64,000 nt of DNA, taken from NCBI RefSeq assembly GCF_001632745.1, contig NZ_LQRT01000046.1, forward strand, positions 1-64,000, read 5' to 3'. Positions 53,950 through 62,067 of this stretch are shown here, piece after piece. The notes beneath the pieces are model-generated. The model did not search any database and was not told the origin of the DNA. It saw nothing but the letters and a program-made list of their open reading frames with translations. The position numbers and the translations under genes are program-made. How positions within the stretch are numbered: position 1 is the stretch's first letter; each line of letters opens with the position of its first letter. Origin of the DNA: Aquimarina aggregata (lineage in GTDB: Bacteria; Bacteroidota; Bacteroidia; Flavobacteriales; Flavobacteriaceae).

Positions 53950-56900
53950 TTAAAATTTTACATTCACACTCAATCCATAACTGCGAATTGGAGGTAGCCC
54001 AAAATACTCTAACCCCTGTGCGTTTCCTGCATTAAATCCTGCTTCAGGATCTATGTTATCTGCTTTTTTAGAGATAAAGAACAGATTTCTACCTATTAAC
54101 GAAACACTCGCTGAATTGATAAATGTTCTTCCCAATATGTCTGAAGGAAAGGTATATCCTAAGCTAAACTGACGAAGTTTAATGAAATCGGCATCTTCTA
54201 CAACCTCCTCTGCTATACCAGAAATACGGCCATAATATCCTTGTATTGTTGTAGGATCATGGGTAAATGTAAAGGGATCTCCACTGGGGTTAGCATCTGT
54301 AACATTTGTGACTCCTGTAACTGTAAAGTTACCTTCTCTTCCTACTAATGTCTTTTTATGCAACCCTGTTGAAATAGCCGTTGCATTAGTTCCTGCATAT
54401 ACTTTACCTCCAAATTTTCCGTCGATAAGAAAATTTAATGTGAAATTCTTATAACTAACTGTATTTGAAAAACCAAGTGTTAATGGAGGAACACCTTCTC
54501 CTAGAACTCTCCTTTCTGGATCTATAACTGGGAGACCATCTGCATCATATACCAATTGACCTGTATTGTTTCGCAAATATGCTGTTCCTAATATTACACC
54601 AAAAGGTTGTCCTACAACTTGACTAACGTTTGCGGCAAACGTACGAACATTACCAATAGTCAAATTACCATTATCTTCATCTGTTGCAATTACCTCACTT
54701 TCATTATAACCAATATTTACACTGGTATTCCATTTAAAATTATCATTTTGGAAAGGCGTTGCAGAAATTAAAAGCTCTATTCCTTTATTTTCTAATTCAC
54801 CAATATTTGATAGTACATTAGAAAACCCTGAAGTATTAGAAATATTAACATTAACAATATCCCTTTTAGTTGTATTCGTATAATAAGCAAAATCTATCCC
54901 TAATCGGCTATTAAAAAATCGCATATCAAATCCAACTTCTATTTCTTCTTTAGAAAATGGTGTAATTGCAGAGTTAGGTACTGCACCTGTAGCAATCTGA
55001 CCTAAAGGTTGGCCTTGATGTCCTTGCCCAAAAATTTGGAATGGTAAATTTAGACTATAAGGATTCGGTGCGCCACCCGCAACTTCAGAGTATCCTGCTC
55101 TTACTTTTCCAAAAGTAAACCATGAAGGCATTTCAAAAGCATCAGAAAATACAAAACTACCATTTACTGATGGATAAAATTCATTATTTGGACTGTCTTT
55201 ACCCACTGCAGAAAGGGTAGAAAACCAGTCATTTCTTCCTGTAACAGTCAAGAATAAATAATCATTATATGATAAACCTATCGAGCCATAGATCCCCGAT
55301 AATGCAATTTCTTCTAATCTTCTTTCACTTGCTCCTGGGTTTCGTACATTTCCTATAATTTCTAAGAAAGGAACTATAAAATTACTTCCCCTAAGATCTA
55401 ATCTATCAGATCGTTGTGTATTTTTATTTGCTCCAAAAGTAGCATCAATCTTAAACTTATCGGTAATATCTTTATTAATATTTAAAAGCAAATCTGCATC
55501 AACTTGGGTAAGATTCACTTCTCGTTCTAGAATATCTCCACCTCCTGTTCCATCAGCTTGAATTTGGAAAGCCGTACCATATCCTGTAATAATTGTAGTT
55601 CTAGTAGTGTTATGATCAATACCAGCTCTTGCACTAATGTCTAACCAATCGAATATTTCATAATTAACGGTTGCAGCACTAATAATTCTGTTTCGTCTAT
55701 CAAAAGTTCTAAACCTACTTGATGCCCAATATGGATTGGTTAAAAAAGGACTTCTGCTAATTCTTCTTTCGAAACCATCACTCTCTCTAGCTCCTCCTGT
55801 ATCTGCACCCAGATCGGTTACATTTACATTTGCCGGTAATAGTGCTGTTCCAAAATTTGCATTTCCTGGAGCATCAGAAACTCTAGGTCTATTGGTTACT
55901 TTTTCAATAATATACCTGGCGCTCACATCTAAAGTTAATTTATTTGCTACTGTAGAGCTAGAATTTAACGAAAATGTTTTTCTATTAATTTCTGAATTGG
56001 GAACAACATCTAAATTATCTAAATTACTAATCCCAAATCTATAATTATATCCTTCTCCTGATTTGGATAAGGCAACTGTATTAATCAATGAGCTTCCTGT
56101 TCTATAGAATCTTTTTAAATTATCACCAACATTTACGTAGGGTCTTGAAACTCCATCAAATTGTACAGAACTTGGTATACTACCTAGTCTTGCTCCCCAA
56201 GATGTAAAAGCCGCATCAAGCGCTGCATCCTGAGTTGTAGGAGCGACTCCTTGAGTACCTTGACCATATTCTTTTTGAAAATCTCTAAAGCTAGTATCAA
56301 TCTGATCAAAGTTAATTTGGTTAGAATATTCAACTCCCAATCCTTTTTGATTTTTTCCATTCTTGGTCGTAATAATTATTACTCCATTAGATGCTCTTGA
56401 ACCATATAAAGCTCCTGCTGCTCCACCCTTAAGTACACTTACAGACGCTACGTCATCTGGATTAATACTAGAAATACCATCTCCTAAATCCGAACCTCCC
56501 CACTCACTTGCTGCTCCTAATTGTGTGTTATCAATAGTCACACCATCGACAACATACAAAGGTTGATTTCTTCCTGCTAAACTTGAAGCTCCTCTAATAA
56601 TAACCCTACTTGTACCTGCTGCCCCTGTAGAAGGTTGTGTAATATTAACTCCTGCAATTTTACCTTGTAAAGCGTTTATAGCATTTGTTGATTTTACTTC
56701 AGAAATAGACTCTCCTTCTAATTGAGTAACAGAATACCCCAGTGTCTTTTGTTCTTTTCTGATATTAAGTGCTGTGACGATAACTTCGTCAAGTTGTTCT
56801 TCTGATTCTGATAATGATACATCAATTCTTGTTTGCCCATTAACAGGAATTTCTTTTGTAGCAAACCCCAATGATGAAAAAATTAAAATCGCATCTGGTT

Positions 56901-57102
56901 TAGGCAAATTAACCGAATAGTTACCTTCAAAATCAGACAACACACCTATCGATGTACCTTTGACTATAACATTTACTCCTGGAATAGGCCTACCTACTTT
57001 CTCATCGGTTATCGTACCCGATACTGTCGAATCTTGTGCTTTTATTGTTTGAAAACCAACAAAAGACACAAACACTAGAAATACTAGTAACTTATTACAC
57101 AT
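53950..57102 (-). CDS. SusC/RagA-family TonB-linked outer-membrane transporter
   Basis: This is the TonB-dependent barrel for oligosaccharide import, partnering SusD. The 1,050 residues have a signal peptide (1-22), a carboxypeptidase-regulatory beta domain (about 27-105; VSGTITDEKVGRPIPGVNVI), the SusC signature of TonB-box-like EEQLDEVIVTA and a plug with IRGASSLAGRNQPLYVVDGV and KGGAAGALYGSRASNGVI, and a C-terminal barrel ending NVKF. There is a 250-bp upstream gap with a perfect 16-bp palindrome, so it probably starts its own transcript although the GH92 genes point the same way. Confidence 0.95.
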   Translation of the reverse strand: MCNKLLVFLVFVSFVGFQTIKAQDSTVSGTITDEKVGRPIPGVNVIVKGTSIGVLSDFEGNYSVNLPKPDAILIFSSLGFATKEIPVNGQTRIDVSLSESEEQLDEVIVTALNIRKEQKTLGYSVTQLEGESISEVKSTNAINALQGKIAGVNITQPSTGAAGTSRVIIRGASSLAGRNQPLYVVDGVTIDNTQLGAASEWGGSDLGDGISSINPDDVASVSVLKGGAAGALYGSRASNGVIIITTKNGKNQKGLGVEYSNQINFDQIDTSFRDFQKEYGQGTQGVAPTTQDAALDAAFTSWGARLGSIPSSVQFDGVSRPYVNVGDNLKRFYRTGSSLINTVALSKSGEGYNYRFGISNLDNLDVVPNSEINRKTFSLNSSSTVANKLTLDVSARYIIEKVTNRPRVSDAPGNANFGTALLPANVNVTDLGADTGGARESDGFERRISRSPFLTNPYWASSRFRTFDRRNRIISAATVNYEIFDWLDISARAGIDHNTTRTTIITGYGTAFQIQADGTGGGDILEREVNLTQVDADLLLNINKDITDKFKIDATFGANKNTQRSDRLDLRGSNFIVPFLEIIGNVRNPGASERRLEEIALSGIYGSIGLSYNDYLFLTVTGRNDWFSTLSAVGKDSPNNEFYPSVNGSFVFSDAFEMPSWFTFGKVRAGYSEVAGGAPNPYSLNLPFQIFGQGHQGQPLGQIATGAVPNSAITPFSKEEIEVGFDMRFFNSRLGIDFAYYTNTTKRDIVNVNISNTSGFSNVLSNIGELENKGIELLISATPFQNDNFKWNTSVNIGYNESEVIATDEDNGNLTIGNVRTFAANVSQVVGQPFGVILGTAYLRNNTGQLVYDADGLPVIDPERRVLGEGVPPLTLGFSNTVSYKNFTLNFLIDGKFGGKVYAGTNATAISTGLHKKTLVGREGNFTVTGVTNVTDANPSGDPFTFTHDPTTIQGYYGRISGIAEEVVEDADFIKLRQFSLGYTFPSDILGRTFINSASVSLIGRNLFFISKKADNIDPEAGFNAGNAQGLEYFGLPPIRSYGLSVNVKF

Positions 57103-57204
57103 ATTAGATTGTTTAATTTACATTAAGTTAATTTCTGCTCTCCCAGGCTAAAAAAACCAATTATGGTTTCTTAATTAACCCAGTATAAATGTTATAATAT
57201 CATT

Positions 57205-57220
57205 AACTTTTCGAAAAGTT
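57205..57220. promoter_or_regulatory. Perfect palindrome AACTTTTCGAAAAGTT upstream of susC
   Basis: The 16-bp sequence is its own reverse complement. Its half GAAAAGTT recurs at 57241-57248, 28 bp away. It lies 103 bp before the susC start and is the strongest dyad in the 57103-57352 spacer. It may be the operator of the PUL. Confidence 0.45.
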
Positions 57221-57352
57221 TTTCGACCAATGACAATGCTGAAAAGTTAAAGGACAAGATTACGAAAACGTTTGAAGTCACTTCTTTTTATTTTATTTTA
57301 ACATTTAGAACTACAGTTTCTTTAGTATTTATGTTAAAACTACTTAAAAGAT

Positions 57353-59668
57353 CTATTTCAGGCTAAAATGCAACTTCCCTGAATTAGTGAGCTTTTTATG
57401 AGAAACAAAAAAGCTATTGTACGTTTCATCTCCAATTTTTATAGTATCTATATTTTTTTTACTGTTTACATTATGAGCTGTTATTACCAAAGTATCATTT
57501 TTGTAATACTCATTATCCAAGTGAATTATTACTTTATCAAATTTTGGTTTACAAAAGGTATATATTGGTGATGCCGGAGTAATAGGGTAGATTCCTATCA
57601 TTGAAAATATTGCCCATGCAGACATTGTTCCTGTATCGTCATTTCCCGGTAAGCCATTTGGAGTGTTTTGATAGTGTTTATCTAATAGTTCACTTACTTT
57701 TTTTTGTGTTCTCCATTCTTGACCTTTTACATAATTAAATAAAAATGGATAGGCTATATCGGGTTCGTTAGCCATATCGTACTGCTCATAATCAAAAACT
57801 TTTTGGAGTTGTTCTAAAAACATCTTATCACCTCCCATATTATTTTTTAGTCCCAAAATGTCATGTGAAACCATAAATGTATATTGCCACGCATTTCCTT
57901 CTATAAATCCTAAGTTTTTAATAAAATTTGCTCCTGTTTCAGGGTTATAGGGAGTTAACCAGCTCCCATCATCATTTTTAGGTCGTAATAGATTAAACTC
58001 TTTATCAAAGAGTTTTCTATATGATAGTGCGCGCTTCGAAAACCGTTCATGATTTGTTTTATCGCCTAATTCTTTGGCTAATTGCGCGATAGCAAAATCT
58101 GCAATATTATACTCTTGTGTAGTAGATACAGAACCACTACTTGTTGTTTTTGTTGTTAAATACCCTTTTTCGATATAGTCTCTAATACCTGGACGTAAAG
58201 GATTATGGTCTAATTGATTTGCACTTTTTAACATAGCCGAATATGCTTTATTTATGTCAAAATCACGAATTCCTTTAAGGTACGTATCTGTTATTATAAT
58301 ACCTGCGGGATCTCCTACCATAGTCGTTGTTTCGGTACCATTTAATTCCCATTTAGGAAGCCAACCAGTTTCATCATAAATTTGCAACATACTTTTGACC
58401 ATATCAGATTGCTGTTTAGGATACACTAAACTCATTAATTGATGTAGATTTCTATACGTATCCCATAATGAAAAAACGGTATATCTGGTATTCTTAGTTT
58501 CTAAAGTTTCTCTGGTTCTCATTTTAGGGTATTCGCCATTAACATCATTTAGTGTATTAGGATGAATCAAAGTATGATACAATGCTGTATAAAAAACAGT
58601 CTTATCATCTTCTTTTCCTCCTTCTACTTCTATTTTTGACAAATACTCATTCCATTCTCTTTTAGTCTCATTTTTGATTTGATTAAACGTCTTATTTCGA
58701 GTTTCTTTTTCAAGATTTTCACGAGCATTTGCTATACTAACATAGGATATTCCTATTTTCATTTCTATCTGAGTAGGTTTTTCAAAATTATATCTCATAT
58801 ACCCACCAATACTATCTCCTGTAATTTCTTTGGTAAATCCTTTCTTAATTCTAGTATTACCATTATAATTACTCATCCAATCCGCTTCTATTCCTTTATA
58901 CTTTAAAGGCTTTTTCCACACTCCAAATTCATTTGCAGGTTCAGAGAATTTTGCTACAAAATAAACAGGATATGCTTCTTCTGGTTTATAGTAACAAAAT
59001 GAGCCTACGGTTCGAATACCTTCAATCTCTGTAGGGGAAACAATTTTCATGGTAGCGCCTTGCTCATTAGTTAACCCCAACCCTAAGTTTAATAAAATGT
59101 TTGCTTCACCTTTTGGAAAAGAATACTTATTTACTCCTACTCGAGTGGTTGCCGTTGTTTCTACTTTAACGTTGTATTTATCTAAAGTAGTCGTGTAGTA
59201 TCCAACTTTTGAAATTTCATCAGAATATGTAGATCCGTATTTTGTATACTGTGTTTCCAGATCTCCTGTAGTTGGCATCGCTACAATTACACCCAAATCA
59301 GGACACCCTACTCCACTTAAATTTACGTGACTAAATCCCGTCAAAAAAGTATTTTCATGAACATAAGGTGTAGATAACCAGCGGCTATCCTTTTCTAACG
59401 GTAAATTTCTGCTACCCGCAACATTAAAAGGCGATACATTGACCATACCTCTTACTGCTATGGGGCCTGGGTTAGTAGTTCCAAAATTTGATGTCCCAAT
59501 AAAAGGATTTACATATTGGATAACGTCTATTCTATCTTCTTTGACAATTTCTTTTTTCTCTGATCGAAATTTTTCTTTTTCTTCTTGAGAACAAGAAGCT
59601 AGTAAAAAAATAAGTAGTAGGCGTATGAAACTATCAAATCTTCTTAAAATGTTAAATATCATTCTCAT
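57353..59668 (-). CDS. GH92 exo-alpha-mannosidase, lipoprotein (A)
   Basis: GH92 enzymes are Ca-dependent inverting exo-alpha-mannosidases of high-mannose N-glycans and yeast mannan. This 771-residue member has a lipoprotein signal (LLASC, Cys26) and the family features: VNPFIGT (about 53), GFSHVNLSGVGCPDLG, SLWDTYRNLHQL, ETGWLPKWEL, EGNAWQYTF (Glu590) and the LPGNDDTGTMSAW loop (Asp677-678). The GNDDTG form differs from the CGDEDNG form of the second GH92 gene, so the two probably cut different mannosidic linkages. It is 49 bp from GH92 B and likely cotranscribed. Confidence 0.94.
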   Translation of the reverse strand: MRMIFNILRRFDSFIRLLLIFLLASCSQEEKEKFRSEKKEIVKEDRIDVIQYVNPFIGTSNFGTTNPGPIAVRGMVNVSPFNVAGSRNLPLEKDSRWLSTPYVHENTFLTGFSHVNLSGVGCPDLGVIVAMPTTGDLETQYTKYGSTYSDEISKVGYYTTTLDKYNVKVETTATTRVGVNKYSFPKGEANILLNLGLGLTNEQGATMKIVSPTEIEGIRTVGSFCYYKPEEAYPVYFVAKFSEPANEFGVWKKPLKYKGIEADWMSNYNGNTRIKKGFTKEITGDSIGGYMRYNFEKPTQIEMKIGISYVSIANARENLEKETRNKTFNQIKNETKREWNEYLSKIEVEGGKEDDKTVFYTALYHTLIHPNTLNDVNGEYPKMRTRETLETKNTRYTVFSLWDTYRNLHQLMSLVYPKQQSDMVKSMLQIYDETGWLPKWELNGTETTTMVGDPAGIIITDTYLKGIRDFDINKAYSAMLKSANQLDHNPLRPGIRDYIEKGYLTTKTTSSGSVSTTQEYNIADFAIAQLAKELGDKTNHERFSKRALSYRKLFDKEFNLLRPKNDDGSWLTPYNPETGANFIKNLGFIEGNAWQYTFMVSHDILGLKNNMGGDKMFLEQLQKVFDYEQYDMANEPDIAYPFLFNYVKGQEWRTQKKVSELLDKHYQNTPNGLPGNDDTGTMSAWAIFSMIGIYPITPASPIYTFCKPKFDKVIIHLDNEYYKNDTLVITAHNVNSKKNIDTIKIGDETYNSFFVSHKKLTNSGKLHFSLK

Positions 59669-59717
59669 TTTTCTTTTATAATACCCCCTTAGAATTAAAA
59701 CTAGAGTAATTAATAAA

Positions 59718-62054
59718 TTACTCTTTACTTAGTGAATATGGTACTGCTCCAATTGTACTTGCCCAGTTTTTATTAGGTTTATTATGAAGTTTAAAATTTA
59801 ATGTCCCACCTTTTTGAATATCTTCAAAATTTATAAAACTTTTATCATGAAGCACTCCATTTAAAGAGACTGAATTTATGTATACATTTTTTTTAGAATT
59901 ATTTGGAGCATCTATGATAAATGAATTGCCATTTTCTAATTTTAAAGTAGCTTTCTTAAATAATGGGCTTCCTATTACATATTGGTTTACCCCTGGAGTA
60001 ACTGGATAGAATCCCAATGCACTAAACACATACCAAGCAGAAGTCTGCCCGTTGTCTTCATCACCACAATATCCATCTGGTGTTGCAGCATATAACTTGG
60101 TAAGTACTTCTCTAATTTTTTCTTGTGTTTTATAGGCCGCATTGGCATAATTATATAAATAAATCATATGTTGAATCGGTTGATTTCCATGTGCATAATT
60201 ACCCATATTAACAATTTGCATTTCACGAATTTCATGAATTGTAAATCCATAATAAGACGCATCAAACTCTGGTGGCATAGAAAATACATGATCCAATTGT
60301 TTTTCAAACTCAGTTTTACCACCCATTAATTGTATTAAACCATCAACATCATGAAAAACTGACCATGTATAATGTAGACTATTACCTTCAGTAAAAGCAT
60401 CTCCCCATTTTAGTGGATTAAATGGAGTTTGAAAGCTACCATCTTTGTTTTTTCCTCGCATTAATTTTGTCGATGGATCAAATAGGTTTTTATAATTAAG
60501 TGAGCGTTTGTAAAATTTAGTAGCTAGCTCATTCTTACCTAGTTTTTCAGCCATTTTCGCAATTGTAAAATCTGCATATGCATACTCTAATGTTCGTGCT
60601 GCATTTTCGTTGATCTTAACATCATACGGCACGTAACCCAGAGTATTATAATAGTCTATTCCTTCTCGACCGACAGAACGAATGGGGTTTCCATCAGACA
60701 ATGGTCTTCCTGTTGAAGTTGTAGCGTTTTTTAGGATTGCCTCAAATAAAATTTCTTTATCAATATCTGTTACTCCTTTTAAAAATGCATCTGCAATGAT
60801 TGGAGCCGAATTTGATCCAATCATACAATCCCTATGACCTGGACTTGCCCATTCTGGTAACCATCCCGATTCTTTATATGTATTTGCCAATCCTTGCATA
60901 ATATGACCATTTAATTCTGGATACATCATATTAAAGAAAGGGAAAACTGCTCTAAATGTATCCCAAAAACCATTATCGGTAAACATATAACCAGGTAATA
61001 CTTTACCATTGTAAGGACTATAATGAACTATTTCGTCTTTCTCATTGTATTCATAGAATTTTCTTGGAAACAACAGTACACGATACAGACAAGAATAAAA
61101 GGTCTTAATATGTTCTGTATTATCATCTTCGATTACAATTTTTCCTAATTCTTTTTCCCACTCATTTTTTGCTTTATTATAGGTTTCTTCAAAAGTATCT
61201 TTCCCTATTTCTCTATCTAAATTTAATTGTGCTTGTTCTAAACTTATAAAAGAAGAGGCAACTTTTACATGCACAGCTTCTCCTTTTTTAGTGCTAAACC
61301 CTATAATAGCTCCTACATGTTCTCCTTCATTTTCTTTAGAATTGTTTATTAATGTCCAGTCGTCTGTCCAAGTATGATTAACTTCAAAATCTTTATCAAA
61401 TTGAGCCACAAAATAATTATGAAAATTATTAGGCACACCACCACTATTATTTCTACAATATCCTATAATCTTTCTTTCTTCTGGAATAATTTTAACCATA
61501 GACCCTTTAAAAAAGGCATCTAACATGATATAAGATTGTTTTGCTTCTGGAAAAGTAAATTTAAAATGTGCAGCTCGTTCTGTAGGCGTAACCTCTGCAG
61601 TAACATCATAATCCGCTAAATATACCTTATAATAATGTGGTTTAACTGTTTCTGCTTTATGCGAGAACCAAGAAGCTCTTTCGTCTTCTTTATATTTAAG
61701 ATCTCCTGTAATTGCCATTAAGGAAAATGCTGCATAATCGTTTATCCATGGGCTTGGCTGATGAGTTTGTTTTATGCCTCTAATTCTATTTTCATCATAT
61801 TTATAGGTCCAGCCATCTCCCATTTTTGAAGTCATTGGTGTCCAAAAGTTCATAGCCCAAGGAGTTGCAATTGCCGGATATGTGTTTCCATTAGATAAAT
61901 CAAAGGCAGAATCTGTTCCCATTAACGGATTTACATAATCTGTTAATGATACTTCCTCTTGTTCTTGAATCTCTTCTACTTTTTCATCTTTTTGTTTTGA
62001 CTTACATGCCAAAATAAAAGGTACTAAAGCGTATATAACAAGTTTTATTCTCAT
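59718..62054 (-). CDS. GH92 exo-alpha-mannosidase, lipoprotein (B)
   Basis: This second GH92 enzyme has 778 residues and lipobox FILAC (Cys17), followed by a Lys/Glu-rich linker. Core signatures are YVNPLMGTDS, TYPAIATPWAMNFWTP, IRGIKQTHQPSPWINDY, NGFWDTFRAVFPFF, SGWLPEWASPGHRDCMIGS, EGNSLHYTW and CGDEDNGQTSAWYVFSALGF. The sequence is clearly from another subfamily than GH92 A, with CMIGSNSAPIIAD in place of TMVGDPAGIIITD. It lies 13 bp after the cytochrome gene. The linkage preference is unknown. Outer-membrane anchoring is predicted. Confidence 0.94.
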   Translation of the reverse strand: MRIKLVIYALVPFILACKSKQKDEKVEEIQEQEEVSLTDYVNPLMGTDSAFDLSNGNTYPAIATPWAMNFWTPMTSKMGDGWTYKYDENRIRGIKQTHQPSPWINDYAAFSLMAITGDLKYKEDERASWFSHKAETVKPHYYKVYLADYDVTAEVTPTERAAHFKFTFPEAKQSYIMLDAFFKGSMVKIIPEERKIIGYCRNNSGGVPNNFHNYFVAQFDKDFEVNHTWTDDWTLINNSKENEGEHVGAIIGFSTKKGEAVHVKVASSFISLEQAQLNLDREIGKDTFEETYNKAKNEWEKELGKIVIEDDNTEHIKTFYSCLYRVLLFPRKFYEYNEKDEIVHYSPYNGKVLPGYMFTDNGFWDTFRAVFPFFNMMYPELNGHIMQGLANTYKESGWLPEWASPGHRDCMIGSNSAPIIADAFLKGVTDIDKEILFEAILKNATTSTGRPLSDGNPIRSVGREGIDYYNTLGYVPYDVKINENAARTLEYAYADFTIAKMAEKLGKNELATKFYKRSLNYKNLFDPSTKLMRGKNKDGSFQTPFNPLKWGDAFTEGNSLHYTWSVFHDVDGLIQLMGGKTEFEKQLDHVFSMPPEFDASYYGFTIHEIREMQIVNMGNYAHGNQPIQHMIYLYNYANAAYKTQEKIREVLTKLYAATPDGYCGDEDNGQTSAWYVFSALGFYPVTPGVNQYVIGSPLFKKATLKLENGNSFIIDAPNNSKKNVYINSVSLNGVLHDKSFINFEDIQKGGTLNFKLHNKPNKNWASTIGAVPYSLSKE

Positions 62055-62067
62055 TGATTATTTTATT

